Assembly: GCF_014640635.1 (NCBI RefSeq)
Contig: NZ_BMHI01000001.1
Location: 558,001-622,000, forward strand
DNA length: 64,000 nt
Source: Flexivirga endophytica
Lineage (GTDB): Bacteria > Actinomycetota > Actinomycetes > Actinomycetales > Dermatophilaceae
Direction of reading: 5' to 3'
Shown here: positions 7,237-15,755 of the stretch, one piece after another
Layout of the letters: each line of letters opens with the position of its first letter
Numbering within the stretch: position 1 is the stretch's first letter
Made by a program: the position numbers and the translations under genes
Notes under the pieces: model-generated
Seen by the model: the letters and a program-made list of their open reading frames with translations, nothing else
Database searches by the model: none
Told to the model about the DNA's origin: nothing

Positions 7237-7566
7237 CGGTGATTACCCCAGGAATTCACACCTCGAATCCTAATGACCGGCGCGGGCTTTCGCGGTCGGT
7301 CTCCCGAGGGGCCGCGAAATGACGCGGATGGACACCCCTCACCGTCAACCTCAGGTCCATACTCGCCGCTCGCGTCGGATCCCGCGTACCATGCCGCAAT
7401 GCTGCTTTCGTGAGGCACCGGTCGACGCGCCACGGTGTGTCGATTAGGGCAGCGCGGGCATCAACGTCATCATCATGGTGACTGTCTGGTGACTGCGTTC
7501 CGTTGCGGTCGCAGTCGGCATACTTGCTTTGCTTCACATCGTCTACCGCTGGAAAGGCCGTTCCTC
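7237..7566 (+). promoter_or_regulatory. 330-bp region upstream of ftsZ, no gene
   Basis: No convincing gene is seen. An open frame from 7435 runs into ftsZ, but its first 44 residues are His/Arg/Cys-rich and unlike FtsZ. The region should carry the ftsZ promoters and the start of the divergent MauE-fusion transcript. An SD, GGAAAGG (7552-7558), lies 8 nt before the chosen ftsZ GTG. Confidence 0.5.
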
Positions 7567-8901
7567 GTGGCAACTCCGCAGAACTACTTGGCCGTCATCA
7601 AGGTCGTCGGCATCGGCGGCGGTGGCGTCAACGCCATCAATCGGATGATCGAGGTCGGTCTCAAGGGCGTGGAGTTCATCGCCATCAACACCGACGCGCA
7701 AGCGCTGTTGATGTGTGACGCTGACGTCAAACTTGAGGTCGGTCGCGACCTGACGCGTGGTCTCGGCGCGGGCGCCGACCCGGAGGTCGGCAAGAAGGCT
7801 GCCGAGGACCACGCCGAGGACATCGAAGAGGTGCTCAAGGGCGCTGACATGGTGTTCGTCACCGCCGGCGAGGGCGGCGGCACGGGCACCGGCGGTGCGC
7901 CGGTGGTCGCCAAGATCGCCAAGAGCCTCGGTGCGCTGACCATCGGTGTCGTCACCCGCCCGTTCACCTTCGAGGGCCGCCGCCGCGCCAGCCAGGCCGA
8001 CCTGGGCATCAACGCCTTGCGCGAAGAGGTCGACACCCTCATCGTCATCCCCAACGACCGACTGCTGTCGATCAGCGACCGCAACGTCTCGATGCTCGAC
8101 GCCTTCCACAGCGCCGACCAGGTCCTGCTGTCCGGTGTCCAGGGCATCACCGACCTGATCACCACACCGGGCCTGATCAACCTCGACTTCGCCGACGTCA
8201 AGTCGGTCATGCAGGGTGCCGGATCGGCACTGATGGGCATCGGCTCCGCGCGTGGCGAGGACCGTGCGGTCCAGGCCGCGGAGTTCGCGATCTCCTCCCC
8301 GCTGCTCGAAGCCAGCATCGACGGTGCGCAGGGCGTGCTGTTGTCGGTCCAGGGTGGCAGCGACCTCGGTCTGTTCGAGATCAACGAGGCCGCGCGACTC
8401 GTGCAGGAGGCCGCGCACCCGGAGGCCAACATCATCTTCGGCGCGGTCATCGACGACGCGCTCGGCGACGAGGTCCGCGTGACTGTCATCGCCGCCGGTT
8501 TCGAGGGCGGCGCTCCCAACAAGCGCACCGACGAGCGAGCCCCCGGCCAGATCCAGGGCTCCCCGGCACCGCGCCAGCAGCAGGCCGCAGCTCCGGCAAC
8601 CGGTGGCGCTCCGCAGCAGGACAAGCAGCAGGCCGCCGGCCAGCAGGCACCCGGGCAGCAGGGCGCACCCCAGCAGGGAGTCCCGCAGCAGGGGCAGCCC
8701 CAGCAGGCGCCCGCGCAGCAGCAGAGTGGCCAGCAGCAGGGTGCCGGCCAGCCGCAGCAGGGCCAGGGTCAGCAGCAGGGCGAGCCGGCCCAGCCGGCCG
8801 CGAACCCGGGCACCGTCAAGCAGACCCCCAGCAACCGCCCGCCGCATGAGGTCAGCTTCGACGACGGCCAGGATCTCGACGTCCCTGACTTCTTGAAGTG
8901 A
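7567..8901 (+). CDS. ftsZ: FtsZ, cell division GTPase
   Basis: Tubulin-like GTPase that polymerises into the division ring. The GTG start is set by the SD at 7552-7558 and by the family N-terminus ([19 protein letters not shown]). Motifs: nucleotide loop [13 protein letters not shown], tubulin signature [12 protein letters not shown] (about 101-112), and T7-loop region [11 protein letters not shown]. The 444 residues exceed the usual 380-420 because the C-terminal linker (about 320-430) is a long Gln/Gly/Ala/Pro-rich low-complexity stretch. The conserved C-terminal peptide DLDVPDFLK, the binding site of SepF and similar partners, is intact. ftsQ does not precede it as expected; pgeF, yggS and sepF follow in the normal order. 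Confidence 0.97.
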   Translation: MATPQNYLAVIKVVGIGGGGVNAINRMIEVGLKGVEFIAINTDAQALLMCDADVKLEVGRDLTRGLGAGADPEVGKKAAEDHAEDIEEVLKGADMVFVTAGEGGGTGTGGAPVVAKIAKSLGALTIGVVTRPFTFEGRRRASQADLGINALREEVDTLIVIPNDRLLSISDRNVSMLDAFHSADQVLLSGVQGITDLITTPGLINLDFADVKSVMQGAGSALMGIGSARGEDRAVQAAEFAISSPLLEASIDGAQGVLLSVQGGSDLGLFEINEAARLVQEAAHPEANIIFGAVIDDALGDEVRVTVIAAGFEGGAPNKRTDERAPGQIQGSPAPRQQQAAAPATGGAPQQDKQQAAGQQAPGQQGAPQQGVPQQGQPQQAPAQQQSGQQQGAGQPQQGQGQQQGEPAQPAANPGTVKQTPSNRPPHEVSFDDGQDLDVPDFLK

Positions 8902-8969
8902 GCCGCACCCCGATTCAACCGTCGGGGCACCCGACCCCGACTCGGTCGCTCATAGACCGGCGCTGACCG

Positions 8970-9707
8970 ATGTGGTGGTGGCGTGACCAGTTGACCGGCC
9001 CGGCCGGCCGCACGATCGACGTCGGTTTCACCGACACGATGGACGGTGTCAGCACCGGACCCGTGGCGTCGTTCAATCTCGGGGGAAGGGTCGGTGACGA
9101 CCCGGCGCACGTGGCGCACAACCGGGGCGCGCTGGCGGCGGCGGTCGACGTCGCACCGGACGACCTGGTGTTCATGCACCAGACGCACAGTGACCACGTC
9201 GTGACCATCGACCCGGATGGCACCCGCGATCCGAACAGTGACGGCATCGTCACGACCGCACCCGGGGTCGCACTCGCCGTGCTCGTGGCCGACTGCACGC
9301 CCGTGCTGTTGGCCGATCCTGCCGCCGGCGTGATCGGTGCCGTGCATGCGGGTCGCCCCGGCATGATGGCCCGCATCGTCGACCGTGCGCTCGCCCGGAT
9401 GCACGACCGGGGTGCGACCAATCCCGTTGCGATCATTGGCCCTTCGGTCTGTGCGCGCTGCTACGAAGTCCCCCTCGAGATGCGCGAGGAAGCCGCCGCG
9501 GTCGCGCCCGAGAGTCGCGCCGTGAGCTGGACGGGCACGCCGGCGATCGACGTCGCGGGCGGCGTGGTCGCCCAGTTGCACGCCCGAGGCGTGGCCACCA
9601 CCTGGGTGCCGGGGTGCACGCGGGAGAGCGACCGGCTCTTCTCCTACCGGCGCGACCACCACACCGGCCGGTTCGCCGGCGTCATCGTCCAGCGCGACAA
9701 CGCCTGA
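8970..9707 (+). CDS. pgeF: PgeF/YfiH-type laccase-domain protein (peptidoglycan editing factor)
   Basis: A 245-residue DUF152/YfiH protein. Metal-site residues typical of the family are seen in FMHQTHSDHV, VLVADCTPVLL and GAVHAGRPGMMARIVD, with the later CARCYEVP and REESDRLFSYRRD-like region (reading CTRESDRLFSYRRD). Family members are purine nucleoside phosphorylase/adenosine deaminase-like enzymes, and in some bacteria they correct misincorporation of L-Ser in peptidoglycan precursors. The position right after ftsZ is the standard actinobacterial arrangement. yggS starts 16 bp after its stop, so they are probably co-transcribed. Confidence 0.92.
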   Translation: MWWWRDQLTGPAGRTIDVGFTDTMDGVSTGPVASFNLGGRVGDDPAHVAHNRGALAAAVDVAPDDLVFMHQTHSDHVVTIDPDGTRDPNSDGIVTTAPGVALAVLVADCTPVLLADPAAGVIGAVHAGRPGMMARIVDRALARMHDRGATNPVAIIGPSVCARCYEVPLEMREEAAAVAPESRAVSWTGTPAIDVAGGVVAQLHARGVATTWVPGCTRESDRLFSYRRDHHTGRFAGVIVQRDNA

Positions 9708-9723
9708 GCAGAAGGGTGCGCCC

Positions 9724-10443
9724 GTGAGCACGTCGTACGACAACGAGCGCCGCGATCAACTTGCGGCCAACCTCGCCGCTGTGCACGACCGCATCGACCG
9801 CGCCTGCACCGCGGCGGGACGCGATCGCCACGACGTCACGCTGATCGCAGTCACCAAATTCTTCCCGGCCGCCGATGTGGAGCATCTCGCCGCGCTCGGT
9901 GTCACCGACATGGGGGAGAACCGCGACCAGGAAGCGGCGGCGAAGGTCGCCGAGTTGCCCGAGGACGTGCGCGGCGCCCTGACGGTGCACTTCATCGGCC
10001 AGTTGCAGTCCAACAAGGCGGCGCACGTCGCGCGGTATGCCGACGTCGTGCAGTCGATCGACAGGGCCAAGATCGCCGGCGCGCTCGACAAGGCGGCAGC
10101 TGCGCAGGACCGCACCCTGGACGCCCTGGTGCAGGTCGACCTCTCGGGTGCGACCGGTCGCGGCGGAGTCGCGCCGCAGGACGCGCGTGCCCTGGCCGAC
10201 CGCGTCGCCGGCTGTGCTGCGCTGCGGCTGCGGGGCGTGATGGCCGTCGCGCCGCTGGACGCGGATCCGGCCGAGGCGTTCGCGCGGCTGGCGGATGTGG
10301 CGGACGTCATACGAGGGGATCATCCGGAGGCCACGTGGCTCTCCGCGGGGATGAGCGGCGACCTCGAACAAGCGGTCGCCGCAGGCGCGACACACCTGCG
10401 TGTCGGCAGCGCAATCCTCGGATCTCGCCCTGCTGCCCGGTAG
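9724..10443 (+). CDS. yggS: YggS/PLPBP, pyridoxal phosphate homeostasis protein
   Basis: A 239-residue alanine-racemase-fold PLP carrier. The PLP lysine lies in LIAVTKFFPAADV (about residue 44). Other conserved stretches are GENRDQEAAAKV, VHFIGQLQSNK and LSAGMSGDLEQAVAAGATHLRVGSAILG. It has no established catalytic activity and keeps free PLP and amino-acid pools balanced. The GTG start follows AGAAGG. It lies between pgeF and sepF, as in most actinobacterial division clusters. Confidence 0.94.
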   Translation: MSTSYDNERRDQLAANLAAVHDRIDRACTAAGRDRHDVTLIAVTKFFPAADVEHLAALGVTDMGENRDQEAAAKVAELPEDVRGALTVHFIGQLQSNKAAHVARYADVVQSIDRAKIAGALDKAAAAQDRTLDALVQVDLSGATGRGGVAPQDARALADRVAGCAALRLRGVMAVAPLDADPAEAFARLADVADVIRGDHPEATWLSAGMSGDLEQAVAAGATHLRVGSAILGSRPAAR

Positions 10444-10509
10444 CGTCGTCCGCGACCGACCACACGCCACAGAGGCTGGTCCGGCCTCGCGGTGAGAAGG
10501 AGCACATTC

Positions 10510-11016
10510 ATGGCTGGGAAGCTGCGCGCGACGATGGAATATCTCGGCTTGGCCGAGGCCGATCCGCACTACCGCGACGACGATTACGCCGGCGAGTGGG
10601 CCGAGGAGGCCTACGACGAAGCGCACGACAGCGGTTACCCGGTCGAGGAGACGCATCGTGAGCCCGCCCCGGTGACTCAGTTGCACACGTCGCCGGCCGC
10701 ACCGGCATCGCATCAGCAGGAGGCCGGCGACATGAGCCGCATCAACACGATCCACCCGCGCACCTACAACGAGGCCAAGGAGATCGGCGAGAGCTTCCGC
10801 AGCGGGGTCCCGGTCATCATGAACCTCTCCGACATGGACGACACCGACGCCAAGCGCCTGGTCGACTTCGCGGCCGGTCTCGTCTTCGGTCTGCACGGCA
10901 CCATCGAGCGGGTCACCAGCAAGGTCTTCCTGCTGTCGCCGCACGGCATCGAGGTCGCCACCAGCGGCCCGGAGGCCGCGCGTCCGACCGGCCGCGGCCT
11001 GTTCAACCAGAGCTGA
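10510..11016 (+). CDS. sepF: SepF, FtsZ membrane anchor
   Basis: 168 residues with the three-part SepF layout: an N-terminal amphipathic membrane-binding helix (MAGKLRATMEYLGLAE), an acidic linker (DDDYAGEWAEEAYDEAHD), and the C-terminal beta-sandwich (about 75-160) with INTIHPRTYNEAKEIGESF, PVIMNLSDMDDTDAKRLVDF and GTIERVTSKVFLLSP. It tethers FtsZ to the membrane through the FtsZ C-terminal peptide; actinobacteria lack FtsA and use SepF instead. The start at 10510 is preferred over 10492 because GAGAAGGAG (10493-10501) is well placed and the helix then begins at residue 1. Confidence 0.96.
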   Translation: MAGKLRATMEYLGLAEADPHYRDDDYAGEWAEEAYDEAHDSGYPVEETHREPAPVTQLHTSPAAPASHQQEAGDMSRINTIHPRTYNEAKEIGESFRSGVPVIMNLSDMDDTDAKRLVDFAAGLVFGLHGTIERVTSKVFLLSPHGIEVATSGPEAARPTGRGLFNQS

Positions 11017-11035
11017 CGCGCACCACCACGGCATC

Positions 11036-11067
11036 CGGGCAGCGGCTTGGTTGGTCCCAGCTGCCCG
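11036..11067. terminator. Hairpin after sepF
   Basis: Arms CGGGCAGC (11036-11043) and GCTGCCCG (11060-11067) with a 16-nt loop, no T-tract. Possible terminator or attenuator between sepF and yggT, which are 161 bp apart. Confidence 0.4.
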
Positions 11068-11177
11068 CGCGTGGGGCTCAGGACGGGCACAACACGCGTG
11101 CGCTATGACGACATCGCGGGGAGCGTACGACCGCGTCCGCTTTCGCGAACTACTCGTCGATGCCGCAGAATGAAGTC

Positions 11178-11456
11178 ATGTCAGCCGTCCTGAGCGTCGT
11201 GTCGCTGCTGCTCTATGTGTTCTTCATCCTGTTGCTGGGGCGGTTGGTGCTGGACTGGGTCCAGGTGTTCGCTCGCAGCTGGCGCCCGCGGGGTCCCGTG
11301 CTGGTGGTCGCCGAAACCATCTACAGCACAACGGATCCGCCGCTGAAGGCGCTCCGAAAGGTCGTTCCGCCACTGCGTTTGGGCCAGGTTCGCCTCGATT
11401 TGACGTTCCTGATCCTGATCCTGGCTGTCTCTTTGCTGCTCGGTATCCTAAAGTGA
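11178..11456 (+). CDS. YggT-family membrane protein
   Basis: 92 residues with two hydrophobic segments: MSAVLSVVSLLLYVFFILLL and LDLTFLILILAVSLLLGIL. Between them lies the family's RLVLDWVQVFAR...TDPPLKALRKVVPPLRLG region. YggT proteins are small integral membrane proteins in bacterial division or cell-envelope loci, with links to osmotic tolerance but no settled biochemical role. The ATG at 11178 is preferred to 11160 because it begins right at the first membrane segment; neither has a strong SD. It lies between sepF and divIVA as usual in actinobacteria. Confidence 0.9.
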   Translation: MSAVLSVVSLLLYVFFILLLGRLVLDWVQVFARSWRPRGPVLVVAETIYSTTDPPLKALRKVVPPLRLGQVRLDLTFLILILAVSLLLGILK

Positions 11457-11547
11457 GCACGATATTTATCCGATTGTTGCGGCGAGTGCCGCGTGTCCAC
11501 CTGGACACGTCTGCTCTCCGTCCTGAAGTTTCAACTGAGGTGCACAC

Positions 11548-12705
11548 ATGGCGTTGACGCCAGAAGACGTGGTCAAGAAGGAGTTCACCAAGCCCAAGGG
11601 CTTCGGTCGTAGCGGTTACGACGAGATTCAGGTGGACGACTTCCTCGACGAGATCGTGGTCGAGCTGCGTCGGCTGAACGCTGAGAACGAGGAAGTCACC
11701 GGCAAGCTCGAGGACTGCCGTCGTTCCAAGGGCGTTCCCGGCCGCAGCGAAGCCGACTCGAGCCAGGGCGCGTCCCCGGCCGCCGCCGTCCCGGCTCTGA
11801 CGCCGGTCGGTGGACGCAACGACGACGCGGACAGGACGCAGGTCGTCCCCACCGCCAAGGACGCCGAGGCGGCCAAGGCCGCGCGGGTCGAGCTGGACAA
11901 GACCCGGGGCGAGCTGCAGACGGCGCAGGCCAACCTGAAGTCCGCCCGGGAGGAGCTGACCCGCACCAAGGCCGAGCTCGACCAGGCGCAGAGCGCCCTG
12001 GCCGCGGCCAAGAAGGAGCAGGCGCAGCTCAAGGAGCAGCAGGCGCAGCTCAAGGAGCAGCAGGCTCAGTTCCGCGACCAGCAGGCCGCCGCCGCGAAGG
12101 CTGCCGAGGGCCAGCAGGCCAACGGCACCAAGCCGGGCGAGCTGCGTGCTGCGAGCAACAGCGGTGGCAGCAGCGACGTTGCGGCGCTCGCGTCGACCGA
12201 CGGCGCAGCCGGCGTCATCGCGCTGGCACAGCGAGTCCACGACGAGCACGTGCGTGAGGGCGAGACCAAGCGTGACCGTCTGATCAGTGACGCGCAGGCA
12301 CACCACGACAAGGTGGTCGGCGAGGCCAACGCCAAGCGCGACGAGCTCATCGGCTCCGCACACAACAAGCACGACGAGCTGATCAGCGCCGCACAGGCCC
12401 GCCACGACGAGCTGCTCTCCACGGCGCAGAGCCGTCACGACGAGCTGCTGTCGACCGGCCAGCAGAAGCACGACGATTTGGTCCGCACCGGCACCGAGAA
12501 GTCCGAGAAGATGGTTCGCGAAGCCGAGGACCGCAAGAACCGCATCCTGGGCGAGCTCAATTCCGAGCGCGAGAAGGTCAGCAGCAGCATCGAGCAGCTG
12601 CGTTCCTTCGAGGGCGACTACCGGACCAAGCTGCGCGGCTACATCGAGGACCACCTGACCCGGTTGGACGAGACTGCGGTCGACAAGGCGAAGTCCAAGG
12701 ACTGA
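11548..12705 (+). CDS. divIVA: DivIVA/Wag31 polar growth scaffold, long repeat-bearing form
   Basis: 385 residues. Residues 1-60 are the DivIVA membrane-binding N-terminal domain (MALTPEDVVKKEFTKPKGFGRSGYDEIQVDDFLDEIV, read as two halves around FGRSGY). A low-complexity linker follows (about 60-110), then a coiled coil (about 113-190) with AQLKEQQ repeats, a second linker, and a helical region (about 235-320) built of roughly 11-residue repeats of the kind RHDELLSTAQS and KHDELISAAQA. In actinobacteria this protein marks the cell poles and recruits the elongation machinery. The His-Asp-Glu-Leu repeat array is unusual and makes the protein longer than mycobacterial Wag31 (about 260). The start follows AACTGAGG. 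Confidence 0.94.
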   Translation: MALTPEDVVKKEFTKPKGFGRSGYDEIQVDDFLDEIVVELRRLNAENEEVTGKLEDCRRSKGVPGRSEADSSQGASPAAAVPALTPVGGRNDDADRTQVVPTAKDAEAAKAARVELDKTRGELQTAQANLKSAREELTRTKAELDQAQSALAAAKKEQAQLKEQQAQLKEQQAQFRDQQAAAAKAAEGQQANGTKPGELRAASNSGGSSDVAALASTDGAAGVIALAQRVHDEHVREGETKRDRLISDAQAHHDKVVGEANAKRDELIGSAHNKHDELISAAQARHDELLSTAQSRHDELLSTGQQKHDDLVRTGTEKSEKMVREAEDRKNRILGELNSEREKVSSSIEQLRSFEGDYRTKLRGYIEDHLTRLDETAVDKAKSKD

Positions 12706-13007
12706 CACCGGGCTGACACGCCCTCTGACAAGTCGCCGGACAGGCGCGCCGATCCGTTATGGTGAGGCGCTCGTGTCCGGCGACTTCGTCGTCGGACACC
12801 TGCCTTCGTTCTGTGTCTCGGCACGCTCGAGGCAGACGGGATTGCGACCGGTGGTCTGCGGCAGCGCGGGCCGATCACGACGCCACGCAGCAATTTCGTT
12901 GTATGTCGGCAGTGGGTCGCTTATCCTGCCCGCAGCCAGATCGGGGGCAGTTGCCCGGCGGCACCCAACGCAGGTGTCTCGGTCCGCTGCGAGAGGAAGA
13001 GGATGCG
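12706..13007. promoter_or_regulatory. 302-bp gap with 13-bp inverted repeat where ileS is expected
   Basis: There is no gene here, although ileS usually lies between divIVA and the dksA-like gene in related genomes. AAGTCGCCGGACA (12730-12742) and TGTCCGGCGACTT (12774-12786) are a perfect 13-bp inverted repeat around a 31-nt loop that contains GTTATGGT, a possible -10. It may be the divIVA terminator, an operator for the next gene, or a deletion scar. Confidence 0.55.
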
Positions 13008-14018
13008 ATGCCCGCCAAGAAGACGGCCGCAACGTCCAGCTCCACGGGCCGGTCACGTGTGACCGCGGCCCTTCGCAAGGCCACGGGCGCCGTCGCCAAG
13101 GCGGCGGGCCGCGCGGAGTCCTCATCACGACCGGCCACCACGACGGCTGCGAAGAAGGCGGCCGCCAAGAAGGCGGCTGGGAAGGCCGGCGGCACCAAGG
13201 CCGCCAAGAAGGCGACCTCGAAGTCCGCAGGCGCGAAGTCGGCCGGCCCGAAGAAGGCGGCGGCCAAGACGACGCCCGCGAAGAAGACCACGGCCAGCAA
13301 GGCCGCATCGGCGACGAAGACGGCGACCGCGAAGAAAACGACCGCGCAGAAAACGACTACCCAGAAGACGGCCAAGAAGACGCCGGCCAAGAAGGCACCT
13401 GCGAAGAAGGCGTCTGCGAAGAAGGCGCCGGCAGGCAGGACCAGCACCAAGACGGCCGCGACGAAGCCCGCAGCCACCAACAGCACGGCCGCCACGAAGA
13501 GTTCGGCGACCAAGAGCACCACCTCCACCCATCCGAAGCCCGCCGCCAAGAGTGCGGCTCCGACGAAGAAGGCCGCCACGAACACGACGACCCAGAAGGC
13601 CGCTCAGACGGCCTCCAAGACTCCCCGCAAGCTCAAGGTTCGCGACGACGAATCCCCATGGACCGCAAAAGAACTCGCCGCCGTGCGGGCCGAGCTCGAA
13701 GGCGACGTCGAGCGACTGACCTCTGAGCTCAGCGGTTTCGAGAGCGACATCGCCGGTCTGATCAAGGACAGTGGCGACGGCGCCGGCGACGACCAGGCCG
13801 ACACCGGTGCCAAGACGTTCGAGCGGGAGCACGAGTACTCCCTCGCGCAGAACTCCCGGGACCTGCTGGAACAATCGGTGCATGCGCTCGAGCGCATCGA
13901 CGACGGCACCTACGGAGTTTGTGAAAATTGTGGCAACGCGATCGGCAAGATGCGGTTGCAGGCATTCCCGCGAGCGACGCTGTGCCTGACGTGCAAGGCG
14001 CAGCAGGAGCGGCGCTGA
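13008..14018 (+). CDS. TraR/DksA-family zinc-finger protein with histone-H1-like Lys/Ala tail
   Basis: 336 residues. Residues 1-200 are a Lys/Ala/Thr repeat region (many AKK, AAKK and KTTA units) resembling the basic tails of histone H1 and mycobacterial HupB, expected to bind DNA or RNA non-specifically. Residues about 210-300 are an acidic helical coiled-coil arm (WTAKELAAVRAELEGDVERL), and about 305-329 is a C4 zinc finger, CENCG...CLTC, of the DksA/TraR type. DksA relatives insert into the RNA polymerase secondary channel; the basic tail would add nucleic-acid tethering (inference). The ATG at 13008 follows GAGAGGAAGAGG. A longer frame from 12759 exists, but its extra N-terminus looks non-coding. 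Confidence 0.85.
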   Translation: MPAKKTAATSSSTGRSRVTAALRKATGAVAKAAGRAESSSRPATTTAAKKAAAKKAAGKAGGTKAAKKATSKSAGAKSAGPKKAAAKTTPAKKTTASKAASATKTATAKKTTAQKTTTQKTAKKTPAKKAPAKKASAKKAPAGRTSTKTAATKPAATNSTAATKSSATKSTTSTHPKPAAKSAAPTKKAATNTTTQKAAQTASKTPRKLKVRDDESPWTAKELAAVRAELEGDVERLTSELSGFESDIAGLIKDSGDGAGDDQADTGAKTFEREHEYSLAQNSRDLLEQSVHALERIDDGTYGVCENCGNAIGKMRLQAFPRATLCLTCKAQQERR

Positions 14019-14599
14019 GTTCCGACCCATCGGCCGACGAGCAGCACGAGCAGCAGCCCGCCCCGAAGACGCGAAACCGACCGTCGACGCAGCTGATCGC
14101 GCTGCTGGTCGGTGTCGCTGTCGTCGGCTACGGCCTCGATCAGGGCACCAAGGCGTGGGCCTCGGCCTCGCTGGACCCGATGCGGCCCAAGCACGTCGTC
14201 GGCGACCTGCTGAAGCTGCACCTGACGAGCAACCCCGGCGCTGCGTTCTCGATCGCCACCAACGCCACCTGGGTGCTGACGATCGTGGCGATCGTCGTCA
14301 TCGTGGTCACGATCTTCATCGCGCGCCGGTTGCGCAGCAAGCCCTGGGCGTGTGCCCTCGGGCTGCTGATCGGCGGGGCACTGGGCAACCTGACCGACCG
14401 GTTCGTGCGCTCCCCGGGTGGCGGCAAGGGTCACGTCGTCGACTTCCTGGAGTTGCCGCACTGGCCGATCTTCAACATCGCCGACTGTTGTGTGGTGAGC
14501 GCCGCGTGCCTCATCGCGCTGTTGGCGTTCCTCGGCATCGGCATCGACGGCCGGCGTGTCTCAGCGACCAAATCGAAGGACGACGCAGCGGATGACTGA
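13991..14599 (+). CDS. lspA: LspA, lipoprotein signal peptidase II
   Basis: Membrane aspartyl protease that removes signal peptides from diacylglyceryl-modified prolipoproteins. Four membrane helices are visible. Both catalytic Asp motifs are present: GNLTDRF (about 134-140) and FNIADCCV (about 161-168); SNPGAAFSI is also conserved. The start is uncertain: no ATG suits, and the GTG at 13991 overlaps the preceding gene by 28 bp. The conserved part begins about 35 residues later, so the N-terminal Gln/Ser-rich segment may be shorter. The rluD-like gene overlaps its 3' end. Lipoproteins in this window (the three ABC binding proteins) would be its substrates. Confidence 0.93.
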   Translation: MQGAAGAALSSDPSADEQHEQQPAPKTRNRPSTQLIALLVGVAVVGYGLDQGTKAWASASLDPMRPKHVVGDLLKLHLTSNPGAAFSIATNATWVLTIVAIVVIVVTIFIARRLRSKPWACALGLLIGGALGNLTDRFVRSPGGGKGHVVDFLELPHWPIFNIADCCVVSAACLIALLAFLGIGIDGRRVSATKSKDDAADD

Positions 14600-15524
14600 G
14601 GTCAAGGCTCTCGGCATACCGGACGGGCTCGAGGGCGAGCGGGTCGACACCGCGCTCGCCCGGGTGCTCGGCTTCTCCCGCACCCAGGCCGCCCAGCTGG
14701 CCGCAGACGGAGAGGTGACGGTCGACGGCAAGGTCGTCGGCAAGTCCGACCGCGTGAGCGCCGGACAGTGGCTCGAGGTCCGTATGCCGGACCGCGTCGG
14801 CCCGCGCGTCGCCGAGGTCAAGCCGCAGATCGTCGAGGGGCTGCGGATCGTCCACGACGACTCCGAGATCGTCGTCATCGACAAGCCGGCCGGTGTCGCC
14901 GCACACCCCAGCGTCGGCTGGAACGGCCCGGATGTCGTCAGTGGGCTGGCGGCTGCCGGTTATCGCATCTCGACCTCCGGGGCCGCCGAACGCCAGGGCA
15001 TCGTCCAACGACTCGACGTCGGCACCAGCGGCCTGATGGTCGTGGCCAAGAGCGAGCGCGCCTACACCGTGCTCAAGCAGGCCTTCCGAGACCGCACGGT
15101 CGACAAGACCTATCACGCACTCGTCCAGGGCCTGCCCGATCCGGTGGTCGGCACCATCGAGGCGCCGATCGGCCGGCATCCCGGGCACGACTACAAGTTC
15201 GCGGTGATGCAGTCCGGCAGAGCCAGCACCACCCACTACGAGCTGCTCGAGGCGTTCCGGTCGATGAGCCTGCTCACGATCCATCTGGAGACCGGGCGCA
15301 CCCATCAGATCCGCGTGCACTTCGCCGCGCTGCACCGGCCGCTGGTCGGCGATCCGCTCTACGGCTCGGACCCGACCGTCGCCAAGCGCCTCGGTCTCGA
15401 GCGGCAGTGGCTGCATGCGACCGAACTCGGTTTCGCGCACCCCGGGTCGGGGGAGTGGGTCACCTTCAACAGTCCCTACCCGGCCGACCTCGAGCACGCG
15501 CTGGAGATCGCCCGCGACGCGTGA
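14592..15524 (+). CDS. RluA/RluD-family 23S rRNA pseudouridine synthase
   Basis: 310 residues: an N-terminal S4 RNA-binding domain (about 10-75: [29 protein letters not shown]), then the pseudouridine synthase domain with [13 protein letters not shown], the catalytic-Asp motif [17 protein letters not shown] (about 138-154), YHALVQG and [21 protein letters not shown] (read in two parts). RluD-type enzymes modify helix 69 of 23S rRNA. The ATG at 14592 overlaps the lspA stop (GATGACTGA), a typical translational coupling; the lspA-rluD order is conserved in actinobacteria. Confidence 0.94.
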   Translation: MTEVKALGIPDGLEGERVDTALARVLGFSRTQAAQLAADGEVTVDGKVVGKSDRVSAGQWLEVRMPDRVGPRVAEVKPQIVEGLRIVHDDSEIVVIDKPAGVAAHPSVGWNGPDVVSGLAAAGYRISTSGAAERQGIVQRLDVGTSGLMVVAKSERAYTVLKQAFRDRTVDKTYHALVQGLPDPVVGTIEAPIGRHPGHDYKFAVMQSGRASTTHYELLEAFRSMSLLTIHLETGRTHQIRVHFAALHRPLVGDPLYGSDPTVAKRLGLERQWLHATELGFAHPGSGEWVTFNSPYPADLEHALEIARDA

Positions 15525-15544
15525 CGTCGCGCCATACAACCAGG

Positions 15545-15610
15545 TCGCTACTGTCGTCGGTTTGTCGCCCGATCGGGGCCAGTATGGCGAGTGACTCGCT
15601 ACTGTCGTCA
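15545..15610. repeat. Palindrome-cored repeats upstream of dnaE
   Basis: TCGCTACTGTCGTC (15545-15558) is a partial copy. The full 24-nt unit lies at 15587-15610: the palindrome GCGAGTGACTCGC plus TACTGTCGTCA. It is the partner of 334-357 before murG. It sits 146 bp before the dnaE start, in a 231-bp non-coding gap. Confidence 0.6.
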
Positions 15611-15742
15611 CTTTGTCGCTGGTGCGTGTCCCGAAGTGTCAACGGTCGCGAGGTCGGCACCCGACGGGTCCCGCCGCCCCATACCACCAGCCACATTCGT
15701 CACATCCGAGCGTGCCATGACGCTCCTGTCCGAACCCCGATC

Positions 15743-15755
15743 TAGACTCATCGCG
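15743..15755 (+). promoter_or_regulatory. Possible -10 element of a leaderless dnaE promoter
   Basis: TAGACT (15743-15748) lies 7 nt before the dnaE ATG and no SD is present, so transcription could start at or next to the start codon. Leaderless transcripts are common in actinobacteria. No clear -35 was found. Confidence 0.3.

Noticed and set aside
7543-8847. Long minus-strand open frame opposite ftsZ
   Set aside because: It is a high-GC antisense shadow of ftsZ, Leu/Arg-rich with no family features and no SD.
12759-13007. N-terminal extension of the DksA-like protein
   Set aside because: The added 83 residues are Arg/Cys/Ser-rich, cover an inverted repeat, and a good SD lies directly before the ATG at 13008.
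12875-13585. Minus-strand frame encoding a very hydrophobic Ala/Phe/Val-rich protein
   Set aside because: It is the exact antisense of the Lys/Ala repeat region of the DksA-like gene; the hydrophobicity is an artefact of reading AAG/GCC repeats backwards.
15545-15610. Repeats before dnaE as DnaA boxes or a LexA site
   Set aside because: They do not match TTATCCACA-type DnaA boxes or the actinobacterial LexA consensus with GAAC/GTTC arms.
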